From: Cardinalis cardinalis
Taxonomy: Eukaryota > Chordata > Aves > Passeriformes > Cardinalidae
Length of the DNA: 64,000 bases
Assembly: GCA_014549065.1 (NCBI GenBank)
Contig: JACDOX010000085.1
Coordinates: 124,001 to 188,000, forward strand
Direction of reading: 5' to 3'
The notes under the pieces are model-generated. The model was not told the DNA's origin. It made no database searches and saw only the letters and a program-made list of their open reading frames with translations. The number at the start of each line of letters is the position of its first letter. Position 1 is the first letter of the stretch. The position numbers were made by a program, and so were the translations under genes. This document shows, one piece after another, positions 12,930 through 24,600 of this stretch.

Positions 12930-15900
12930 GCAATAAAAGCAATTTTTTGTCTCCACTTAGGTTTCTGTCCCAGTGCATTTTCCCTCTCCATAAAGTGGTC
13001 AAAGAGAACATCCTAAACCTCTTTAAAAACCATTCCTTGTGTGAAACAGCTTTTTTTCTTTTTTGATGAGGACATAAATCTATAAAGTTCCAAGTGCATC
13101 TTCCTGCATTTTGTTATATTACANATATATGAAAGCCTTTCTAAGCTTGCAAGTCTTTTATGACATTAATTTCAGCTGGCCTTATAAAACCAAGCACATG
13201 ACACCCTGGAAAGCACCAGAAACCATAAATTCTGAAACCACAGCCTGTATTTAGAGCTAAATAGATGTTTTTCAGCTTGCTCTGGGGTAGTGTAATCACT
13301 CCTGCTCCCTGGATAACATTTTATAATCAACTCTCCATCCAAAGCCTGGCATCACTGTGACCCCACCACTCTCCAGACAGAACCTGCAGCTCTCTGCACC
13401 TGCCCAGCAGTGCTTTGCATCTCGGAGAGATTAACAACACACAGCACTCCTTCCCCATGGGCATGCTCAACCCTTGTAATACACCTAAATCTCTGAAAGG
13501 CTCAAGTCAAACTCAAATAAGAAATTTGATCTTTAAATAAGATCTTTATTGCAAGGACGATCCAGGATCTCCACTCTCAAATTTGAGAGCAGGAAAGCAG
13601 CAGAGGACATGCAAGTTGTAATCACAGGGAATTCACAGCCTGGCAGTGCTGTGGATGCCCCAGCAGCTGCACAGATGTTATTTCTAAACTGCATTTCCCA
13701 TCTAAGTGGGCAGTTAAGCTGTATGATCCTGTCCTCCACAGCAAATAGGCTTCAAAGCCAAGTTCTAACAGATGACAGCACAAATGAGAGGAAATAAAAT
13801 CTTCCACTNAATACAGAGCAGAAAGAGACCTCACAGTTTTAAGGTGTCAATAACTGACAAGTACAGGACAACCTGTGACACCCGGAAAATAATATCCAGA
13901 AATATGTGATGAGCAGAGGAACTCAGTAGGTGTGNATGGCCCCAGCTGTGCCCATCTGAGGACAGAGCTCTCTTTCTGTACACACTCACAGACACCAGAG
14001 GCTGCTGACANTGTGCATTCATGTGCACACAGAGGTATGAATGCTACACCTAATATGATCCTAAGGGTTTTCTCCATAATTCAAATGGTTTCTGCCCTCT
14101 CACAGGCCAGAGGACAGGCTTTCTGGTTTGGATTGACTTAGGAATTGCAACCCAGAAGTTTCTTCTAATCTCTTACTCAACAGCCCTGATACACTTAAAC
14201 ATGGATTTCTCTAATCCACTGTGAATCCATGTGTATTTGCCTTCACAGATCTTTACACCAAGTTGTTCCATGATTTTTATTTTGCATTAAATGAAGAAAT
14301 ACTTTTTTTGCTTTAAACCTTGCACTGTTTTTCTCAGTTCAACTCACCACTCCTGGTTTTAGAGGCAGCTATAATTTACACAGGTGCACAATCCTTCCAA
14401 AGATCTATTCAGAACCCTTTATGTTACCCACACAGAAAAGCCACTCCATCTCTTTCATTCCAGATACACCACTCTGCTTCTCTACTTCTGTTTTGTGAGG
14501 NGATGAGAATCAGAAAAATGTGTTGCATTCTACACATGAATCTACATCTGTATGAATGATTCAAAAAGAAACAATGAATTTTCTATTCAAGTTCACATAA
14601 TAATTTCTCAGATTGTGTTTACATTTTACTACTAAGCAGCTCAGGATTGATATATTCACAGAATTACCAATATTTCAAAATCCCTGTGTGTACAGCTCAT
14701 CATTATGCAGGCATTGGTGCATTATTATTTTTCTACCATGCATTACATATATATTTAGCCCGAGGTTCTAAAGCCAGTGACTCAGTATTGTGAGGTTCAC
14801 ATTATAATAAGCTCTTGTAATTCAGTTAATGACAGTGAGGCCACTGATTGTCCTAAGCAACCCTTTCCTTCTTACAATTGCTGTGGAATATGGAGAGGGT
14901 TGACCATGGCATACAAATACCCTTCCACAGCCATTTTCTCTACAGGTCCACAGAGGAACCTTTAAAGTCTAGCAAAGCAGTGTTTTACATGATAACATCA
15001 ATTCTAACAATACTCAGCTGGCCAAAAAGAAAATCATTCCAGTCAATCACAGCATGAAGAAATAAAGTCCTATATTCCCTGAGCTCTCTTTTAACCAAAT
15101 TATGCCAGTAATATTTAATTAATATTCTCAAGCCTTTAAACACTGTATAATTTAACAAAAGCAGTGACTTTTCAATAGCTTGATCTAATTTTTGTTAATA
15201 AAACACCAAAAAAAGAGGATATATATAATAATATAATGGCACCAAATGCAAAGGCCAAGTAGGTTTTTGGGGGGGGGTTTAATGTGCACAGTAATCTGAC
15301 TCTGCCAATTGAAAATCAAAGTAAGTCTAATAANTTACTGATTTCAGGGTTAATTCTAGGGAAACCTGTTGGATTTAACCCTTGTGATGTGATTCCAAGG
15401 GATGGTAAGTGGGATTTCTTAACACCAACTCTTCTCATAATTAATAGTGCACAAAATTTTGCACTTATCATATGGTATCTCAAACATTCTCAAACATCCC
15501 CAAAAAGTCACACAAAATTATATTGTAATGAATTCCAGTTTTGCCAGTGATACTGTCATTTAAGCAGTAGTTTTATTTTGGGGCTGGTTATATTANTTAT
15601 TATATATTCTATACTTATATATTTATATATATTCTGTATTATATTTATATTATCTGTTATTGGCAGTTCATGGCAGTGCAGCTCTGGAGTCAGCACCCAA
15701 CTTCTGCATGGGGCAAATCACCAGAGGAGCCAGGATTGGCTGCTCAAGAGTCCAACCTACCTCATCCCAGAGCAGTTTTTCTTTAGCACAAATGGAAGCA
15801 GCATCAGGCTAAGGCTACATCATGCAAAATTAAGAAATATGAGCTGGCTGCATCTAAGCACAGGGGTACTGAACACAATGTGGATGCAGAGCCATAAAGT

Positions 15901-18900
15901 CTAATTAAAGTCTTAAGTGCTTTAAGTCTGATTTACCTCACTAGGATTATTTCATTCTCTTAAAATTCTCTGCATTTTTTATTCTTATAGCATTTAATTA
16001 TAGTTTAAATATTTCTCCATGCCAAGAAAACTGCCACTTGCATGTTAAAAATGTTGAAACGAGGTGCTCTCAGCAGTTGAAATCTGTTTCTTAATGCTTT
16101 TTCTACACAAAAGTTTAAAAAAAAGATCGATTCAGCCCTTTCCCACACAATTCCGGTTTGACAAATTGGCATTTCTAGATGAAGCATGTTCTTCTAAAAC
16201 ATCCTGTTCAGTTCTATTTAAATACATCAAAAATGTGAGCAGTGAAATTATGTGATGAAGTATATTTTAGCTGGGTCTCAAATCATGAAATATTGAACAT
16301 GGCTACAGGAGCCTTACTCACTCACTCCANGGAACCAATCCTGACCCAGCTGCTCCCTGGACTTGTGAGGAGATAGCAGTCAGAAAATTATATTGTTTGC
16401 AACACAGGTACTTTTTCATGTCACTGCTGCTTTCACAGAGGTGTTCAGAATGCTCAACTTCTATTCCAAGTAAAACAGGGGGGAAATAGTGTTTTAAACT
16501 TGGTACTGTGAAGCTTGGTGCTGTCCAAAGAGAGCCATTTTAGCATGGTAAATTCATTTTTACAGATAATTTAGATCTTATAATAGCACAATTGGCACTG
16601 CACTGGTTATTGCCCCTTCATTTTTGGATGTAAATTCTTTCTCCAACATCCAGTACTGGAGAGTGCCATAAAATAATCATATGCATGAGGCTTCACTAGA
16701 ATAGTGAACAGTGAATAAGCTGAAATTTTAAGCCATAATCATTCCTAATTTTTTTTAGAAATGCATGATAGAAAACATGATTCAGTCTTGCAAATATCCA
16801 TAATTTGTTACCCGTCATTTAGCCCAATAATCATGTTATGAATTCATTTGTTTTATAAATTCCCTTAATTTTTAATCATATTATTTGACAGTAAGCAAAA
16901 GAAAATGTATCAGGCCTCTTTACATTGATGAAAAGATCTAAAAAGTAATAAAATAAGGAGATGAGAAGTGCAGAGCTTAAATGCACAATTAAAACATTAA
17001 TTTAGTGACCTATTATGGGACTAAAATAATGGGAGATTGATAAAAATATTCACCAAAAAAAGTAAAACAACTAATATTCTCAACCATGTCTCAGATAATG
17101 NGCAGTAAATAGACTTCAACACAGTTGTTACAGCAATCACTTTTTTTTTAAAGTCATGGTAAAATCTAAAATGTAACTGCAGGTGACTAGAGATGAGTCA
17201 ATGAAACCTGATGTAAAAATTTTCTTCAGATTTTTTTTAAGATTTGAAGTAAATCAATCAACAGGAAGAATTCAAGCCCCACATTGTAGTGCAGTAATAT
17301 AACAGGCTGTAATCAATGAACAAAAATCTTAATAGAGAAGACACAATTCCCTCAGTTTAATATAAGGAGCATGGAAAATTCACAGAACTTTACTGCAATA
17401 AAACTAAATAAATCACTTCTTGGTTGCTTCTAGACAGCTTCTGAACACAGCCCACACCTGATCTGACCTCTTCTCTCAAAATACTCTTCTCCTATTTTTC
17501 TGAGTTCAGACAATAGGAAGAAATCCCAGAACACCTACACTCCTGAAAAATATTATTGATTTGAAATTGGAAGCAACTGATAAACCACGTGTTGCAGAGG
17601 TCACAGCAATAAGCAGAAATAAGGAGTAAATGATACCCAGAACTGGCCACTGGTTTCAAGGATGAACTCACAGGAGGAGTCAGATACAAACATATTTCTC
17701 ATATTTGCTCTTCTTTGCTGTTGATTTCAGTGTAGATAATTAATTGGTTTGTAATTTTTTAAGCAGTGCTGCCTGTGTGAGTGGTCAGGGAAATTGCATG
17801 ATATCGTTTCAATCCACTTTGTACAGCATTTAATTGTTTTGTTGGGTTTTTTCNCTGCTGTATGTGTGATTGAGATTCAGACTGTGGTGGTAAAACAGCT
17901 AATATTGATGGCTGAGGCTAAGAAGTTATCTTTACTAAAAAAGGCTTCCCTTCACCTAAAAGCTGGTGGTCTGTGATTATTTCCAACTCCTTGCTAAGCT
18001 AACACTAATCTAGACTCCACCAAGAGCCACCCCTCTATATTGCCCAGATTATTTACTGTCCATAATATTTGCTGTAACATTTATTGGGTTTATTGTCCAT
18101 ATTATTTACTGCATTAGCTTGATTCCCTAAACAGTGGCAGTTAAGGAGATATTTCAGCATTCTACCCTCNCCAGGGATGGACCCCTGGCTGTGCTGACTT
18201 TGAACTTGGTGGGTTTCCCTTGCCTATTTCCCCACCCCAGTTTATGGCTGGGTCTGCAATCTCTTGGCAGAGAACAGGGCACCAGGAGGGAGATGCTGTC
18301 CCCCTGATCTCTCATATTTAACAAAGCTTCTCTCTGACCTGTCCTAAATTGCACTGGCTTTATTAAACAGTTGGAGTCCAGAGTCTCCAATGAGATATAA
18401 TCACTGTTTAGGAATGGTAATGCATGCAAAGCTGGAATTCAGACATCAATTATTTGTATAACAGCTGATTGGGAAATTCACTAGATAAACTACTCATGAT
18501 TATTATTCTGTTGGCTCTAAATTTCTTTGTGAATTATCCATGTCTGAGGGCAGAGTGCTTGTACTTGGGAGAGAGATCACTGAACCAGTGTAATCTTTAC
18601 TTGACATGTCCAGAAACTGCAAGGAATTTAGATCAATTTTTCTGGGCTATAGGAGTGTATATCTAAGTGAGGACAGGGGTTTAAAATTGCTATTAAAAAG
18701 GATTTTGTAAAGTGCTTACAGGCCAGGATGAATAAATGCACATTGCAGTCTATGATAAAGTCAGAGGAGAAAAACAGGCTATAAAATATAACAACGAAAA
18801 CAATTATATTCATGGATTCAAATATTTGTCTGCATGTCCAATTTACTGATTTTATGAGTTTCTGTACACCTGTAAAATAAGTTTGACCTTGTTCCAACCC

Positions 18901-20609
18901 TCACATTATAGTAGCTTTTGTTTGATCAATCATCTTTTTCATATGAATAATTTACTTCCAGTAATGGCACATTACTCTGAAAATATAACCACAGAGGTCT
19001 CTTCTGTACTGAAATATCAAAATAAGTAATGTTAAAAAGCAAGCTTGTGTTTACCTATTATTGTTTTCAAATTTAGCAAAAGATAATAATATATCTAAAT
19101 TCAGAATTCTTTCTCAAAACCATTTTCATAGTAAGTGCAAAAATATCTAATGTTTAAGGATTTCTTTTAAAGTACTTACACGTATAAATATTCCTGGCAC
19201 ACAGTTGAAAAGAAAAGCTGGGTGATTCAGCAATATTCTAGTTTGCTGGACAGCTAGAAAACAATAAAATACAGAGCCAATTTATTTTAGATCACCCTGA
19301 TTCAAACAGCACTTGACACAGAATAAAACAGTAAGTTATTTCCCAGAGAGTTCTTTCAACATTTAATTAAGGATGGAGAGCAAAATACATAAAAACTAAG
19401 AATCAAAATACTTAGGAGACTTCTATCAATACAAGGAAAATCAATATAGTAATCTTTTAAGATTCTTTAAAGCATAAAACACTGGAGTTCTTATTCTTAT
19501 TCCCCCACCCTTTCTAAAATACTGCTAAAGATCAGCAAAACAGCACATTTCAGTGGACATTGCCTGAATTTCTGCATTCACCCACTTGTCTGCTTTTCAA
19601 AGGAACAACCTCATCGATTGCTTCAGAACCATTGTGCTGTCATTCAGCAAACTACTCAGGCCTTCCTTCAGCCATTCTGCACTAAATGTTCAAACATGCC
19701 CAAAAGATACATTTCTGCCTCAGAACACATCAAACACTCTGCCCTTGACAGGTCCAATGGCATCCAGGACCATTCAGCAGTGGGCTGAACAGGAACAGAA
19801 CATCTACTTATGCCAAATCCATGTGTCCTGCAGCCCCAGGAGCAGCAGTGGGGTTTAAAGCTACCTCAGGACCCTGAGAGCCCTTCAAGGAGTGGTCAGA
19901 GCCATCTGCCGAGCTCCACAANAGCAGGCAGCAAGGTGGAGAATAAATATTAATAAATGCTTCAGGATAACAATGGGAATGGAACCAACAGTACCACAGT
20001 AAACACACAAAACCCCTGCAGTGCTTCATGCAGCCTCTGCAAAGGACAATAGACTTTAAATTTGTTCTTGTATCTAATTGGCACAGCCTGCAGATNGTGC
20101 AGGGAAAACACTTCTAAATATATTCATCATTGATTGTATTGGAAAAAAAATAAGAGACCNAGTAAATTATTACTTCTACACGTGGGGTTTTTTACCCATC
20201 AATAATGTCCAGCATTCTTAATGTGTTTCTAACNGCAATAATGTATTCCCAATCACCACACACACAAAATCATCAAACTATTCCTTTGGCCTATGACTCT
20301 GGACACACCAGGACTGAACTGTTTGGGGACCAGAGGAACAAACCCCAACCCCAAAGGCCTCTCCCCCAGCCCTGCCCCACAGTCTCTCAAAGAGAATTCC
20401 TCAGCTCCATGTACATCCAACCTGCTCCTTCATGGCTCCTGCTCCTCCTCCCCTTCCCTGCCTGCTGTTCCTGACCCGCCCAGCCTGGTCTCTGTGACTC
20501 CAAGGATACTTNTCATGTTTGTGCAGGCACACACAACGGGCATCTCTCTGTTTCGTTATTCCTGAGGTTTCCCCTGTCCCNGTCACCACATCCTTTCAGT
20601 CCTGTCTCA

Positions 20610-20866
20610 CTCTGGCCAGGAAAAGAGGTCACAGTCTTGAGCTGTGCCAGGGGAGGTTTAGGTTGGACATTAGGAACATCTTCACAGAGAGGGTGATTGN
20701 GCATTGGATGGAGNCCCCATCCCTGGAGGTGTTTCGGGAAGGACTGGATGTGGCCCTCAGTGCCATGGTCTGGCTGACACTGTCTGCTCTGGTGCTGTTT
20801 GGTCACAGGTGGGACTCGATCTCAGAGGTCTTTCCAACCNTCATTGATTCTGTGATTCCCTGTGGC
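20610..20866 (+). mobile_element. CR1 LINE, 3' end fragment
   Basis: This is the 3' terminal part of a chicken-repeat-1 non-LTR retrotransposon, the dominant LINE in bird genomes. Recognisable CR1 landmarks appear in the correct order: AGGGGAGGTTTAGGTTGGA followed by a variant of ATTAGGAA (about 20,649-20,675), CTTCACAGAGAGGGTG, the conserved CCATCCCTGGAGGTGTTT (about 20,717-20,734), GGACTCGAT, AGGTCTTTCCAACC, and the terminal short repeat seen here as ATTGATTCTGTGATTCC. The copy is 5'-truncated, as most CR1 insertions are, and appears to have an internal deletion between the GCATTGG and CCATCCC landmarks. It contains no reverse-transcriptase coding sequence. Confidence 0.93.
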
Positions 20867-20879
20867 CTCCTAAGTCCCA

Positions 20880-21410
20880 ATCTCTCCTCAGCAGGCTAGA
20901 AAAGGAGGCCTTGCCCCCATTTTTTCCAGGTGGATCCCATCAGGAGGAGACCCTGCAGGGCTCCTGCCCAGGCCCCTCCAGCCCTGCCACTGACANTCAT
21001 GGGGACAAACAGTGGGGAAGAGCCCCAGGCCAGCCATGAAGTCTCTCCCCAGCCCCCTGGGCCCCAGAGAAGCACTTTCACAGCCCCTGGAGCAGTTGAG
21101 GCCTGGGGCTCTGCCCCAGCANAGCCCTCCCTGCACAGGGGCCATTGGGGTGCAGCTCAGGGCCCTCAGACAGAGCTCAGCCCTCAGCAGCTCCCGGGGC
21201 ACTGAGCCCCCTCTGCAGCTGCTGGGGAAGGAGCTGCCTCCCACAGGAGCCAGGCACTGCCTCCCTGAGTTTCTGTGAATAAATATTCTCNTGTCAGTCC
21301 TAAATATCCTCCTGTCAGTCCCTGATTCCCTCAGCTGCTGGCCCCTCACCATCACAGCCCCAGCTCCACTGTGCCTCCCGTCCTCAGCACCCACAGATCT
21401 GAGAGATGGA
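20880..21410. repeat. GC-rich repeat-like block of unknown class
   Basis: This block is much richer in GC than its surroundings and directly follows the CR1 end. It contains AATAAA at 21,279-21,284 on the plus strand, just before an imperfect 21-bp tandem duplication at 21,281-21,321 (units built on AAATAT.CTC.TGTCAGTCC). A polyadenylation signal in a GC-rich, gene-free block next to a minisatellite suggests an LTR or another retroelement, but I cannot name a family. Open frames run through it in several phases on both strands, as expected of GC-rich stop-poor DNA, and none looks like a known protein. It could also be a single-copy GC-rich segment. Confidence 0.35.
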
Positions 21411-21420
21411 GGTGCCTGTC

Positions 21421-21660
21421 CCTGCCCCTGCTGCACAATTCCCAGGGAAATGCAGGAAAAGCTGCACACCCTGTCCCTGCTGCACAATTCCCAGGGAAAT
21501 GCAGGAAAAGCTGCACACCCTGCCCCTGCTGCACAATTCCCAGGGAAACGCAGGGAAAGCTGCACATCCTGCCCCTGCTGCACAATTCCCAGGGAAACAC
21601 AGGGAAAGCTGCACATCCTGCCCCTGCTGCACAATTCCCAGGGAAGTGCAGGGAAAGCTC
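21421..21660. repeat. 49-bp minisatellite, about five copies
   Basis: The word TGCACAATTCCCAGGGAA recurs at 21,432, 21,481, 21,530, 21,579 and 21,628, an exact spacing of 49 bp. Each unit continues with a GCAGGAAAAGCTGCACA-like half and a CCTGCCCCTGC-like half. Copies differ by a few substitutions, mainly AAATG versus AAACG, AAACA or AAGTG, and ACACC versus ACATC. Because 49 is not divisible by three, every strand and frame reads the same peptide set in rotation, which explains the long overlapping open frames here. There is no reason to think any is translated. Confidence 0.95.
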
Positions 21661-24600
21661 CTTCTCGTTCCCATTACCTCAGCAGTGCCTGCTAGACTCA
21701 GAGAAGCCATTGACTCAGGCAGGAGATGGGTGTTGCAAGATCAGCCTTGCAAGATCAGCCTCTTCTCACTAGAGAATGCTTTTGAAGAGCTCCTGACATC
21801 TNCAAGTTCTCATTTGCAGAGGAATGTTCTTCACTGAGTGGCTGTGCTCAGGAGCCCTCCCCAGCCCAGGACAGATCTTTGTCACCANCTGGAAAAGCCA
21901 GCAATTTATCAGTCCAGAGATTTTTATTGATACAAATCCTCTTCCAACGTAATTTGTCTGGATCAAATTTTGCCATGACAATTTGTAAACTTAATTAACT
22001 GTGGTCTCAATAAAAGCCAAGATTACTAACATAATGATTAATTAGATCCTTTTAAGTAATGCAATGGTTGAATTAGCTAAATAAAAATGGTGGAGAAACT
22101 GGCAAGATAACACACCACTGATGGATGGAGGTTTGTCCCACAAAAGCAAATGCAAGAAGCATTATGAATTAGCACAATAGAAATAACTGCAACATTAATC
22201 ATTGGAAGCACATAAGTTACACACAGCTCCTTTGCATATAAAAACCTAGTGATTGCAACGTCTTACCCCAGAGAAAAGGNAAGCTTTAGCCTCTCCATAT
22301 AATGTCAGAATGTAAGCATTAAACTTTTAATCTCAAATGAAGANTCAGGTCCTACTAGCCTATATTTCTGAGATGAGCTATTATGTAGATGAAGATAATT
22401 CACTTTGCCCCCCCCATATTTATGTGGGAGTAGCAGACTTTTAAGTAATCAGCATTGCACATCAATACCAATTTATACTGTATTTTTTAAGCTGTTCTGA
22501 TATCAAGTTATTTTTATCTGAATTATTATTTATTTATGCATCTTTATAGTATGTTAATATATGAATACACACACAAAACAGCAATTCCAAAGCTTCTGTT
22601 CACCATCAGAAGCTCTGGGACTCAATCNCTGACCATGACAGCAGAGGCTGTAACAGGCTCTTCCTTTCAAGAGTTTAGCACACCAATGCAGATCTCTGTG
22701 AACTCCTGACACCAATTTCTCCCCCATTCCTTTTCGAAATTTAAAAAAAATTATTCTACCCTCTTCTTGGAAAGCATTTTAAAAGCATTGAATATTATTC
22801 TGTAGTTATTAGAAGAGTTTCTACTCCTTGGTCAGAATTTCACAGGTGCCTTAAGACNCCAGTTTACAAAAGTCAAGAAGAATCTCTAAATGTTAAATAC
22901 TTTGTAGTATTTAACCAAGCCATTGTGTAGCTGAACATTTATAAACCACACTATAGTGGCAAATTGGTGTGAGAGAGAACAGTTCTTTAGGTCTGCAGGT
23001 AATTGGTAGTGACCAAANGGATTTAGAACTATTCTATTTCTGCAAAGACCTTGCAGGCATCATTATTCATTTGTCCCTCTTTTCCCTTCCACCCTCTCTT
23101 TTCTCAGCTTGGTTACTTTGGACTAAAGGCCTTTTTGATACAGGTACAATTAAACAAAGTGTGGACTCCTAGCAAAATAAGACTTCAGANTAGCTTTTCT
23201 TAACTACAGGCTTAATACCAATCAGGAGATAAAANCAAGTAATTACTTTCTACAGGCAGGTAAAGGAAGGAATCTCCTTCATCATTTCCTTATTTTCTAG
23301 CACCATTCCTCAGCCTAAAANGGTTTAGAGGATAGATATATCTCACAAGGTTGATCTACAGGGGTGTCTTTGTTGAAGGAAGTTGTTTTTTGCTCTAATC
23401 CAACCAAAGCCACATGTGAGCCACAGTGGGGTGAAGCTGATTTCAGATGTTGGGGCTGCTCATTGTCACAAGCANTGTTCTTTTTACTAACCAGTGCTGA
23501 AATTTACTGGCATTATTGTTATAGCTTAACTGTGTCAAATAAGTTTAGTTCTGTTTAATTGTTTCCCATGTACATTTAAATCTGGAATGGTTGCGATAAC
23601 AGCTAACAAATTGTGGGATGGAATTTCACAGGCAGAGCCAAAAATTATCATGGTCAAAAATGAGTGAAATAGACTGACCAAAAAAAACCAAAAAAAACCC
23701 AAAACAAACAAACAACAACAAAAACCCAAACCACACAAACCCCAAGAACCTCACAAATATTTAAAATTGCAGAGCTTTTTAGGAAAAAAGAAAGTAAAAC
23801 TATGCATGCTACCTATTTTCTTTTATTCTCATGACAAACCCAGAACTGCAGCTGAGGAGCTGACTAACTCGATCACTTGCAATGAGTCACAATTAAATGG
23901 AGGCTGCCAGACTCAATTAACGTATCAGTTTAGAACAGATATCATTCTGTCAAACTGAAGGAAGAACTGGTTTTTTCAGGTCCCAGGAGTTTATTGCTTC
24001 TTGCTTGTGAAAAAAGCATACTGCATGCCAGCCTTTCCAACTCCTTTTACCACTGTTTAGTAAACCAGAAGCCTAAAACCTGCAGTTTATCAGGCCTACA
24101 CACATTAAAATATATGTTGGCCAAAAATTGGCATAATAAAATATTGGCACATCTGTCCAAAGTTATCTCAATGTACTTTAAGGTCTAATTAGCAGGGGCT
24201 GTGTCTGTTCTGATGTGGTGGGGGTTTTGTTTGNTTTTAAAGCAACTGTGGTAAACAAATTAAGATTTATGTAAAGCATCAGACTGGCTCTTGAGGATGA
24301 GAATCTAGGTGGATTTTATTAAATTTAATAGGCATTGAACTTACAGCTGAATTCCTTTAGAGGCAGCCATAGGGTTTTTTCCTGCTCCACACTAGGACTT
24401 GCAGTGAGAGAAGGGGCCACTGGGCAGACAGGACTGGAACCTCCTTCCCTGAAGGAGCTGAGCACAGCACAGCCCTGAGGAAGGGGCTCAAAGCCACAAC
24501 TGTGCCAGCAGCAGGCACTGGAGCTGGGAGAGGCCACAGCAGTGGCTGTTATGGGGCTGACCTCCATTCAAAGGCACAGCACAGATTTCCATCCAATAAG

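Larger units (their letters stand above)
5551..20609. other. Intergenic sequence with no supported gene
   Basis: This 15-kb stretch is AT-rich and lacks any convincing coding exon. It contains the TG microsatellite and a 32-bp duplication listed separately. It also has A-runs at about 5,749-5,762 and 10,030-10,045, a G-run at about 15,268-15,277, and TA-rich tracts at about 15,215-15,235 and 15,590-15,660. Moderately GC-richer patches (for example 12,520-12,780 and 13,340-13,420) carry open frames with no recognisable protein. Several long AT-rich stretches rich in TAAT/ATTA words (about 7,230-7,420, 8,280-8,420 and 16,700-17,300) could be conserved regulatory DNA, but that cannot be judged from a single sequence. 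Confidence 0.6.

Noticed and set aside
20888..21837. Overlapping long open frames on both strands with repeating peptides
   Set aside because: They are explained by the GC-rich block and the 49-bp minisatellite, whose period is not divisible by three.
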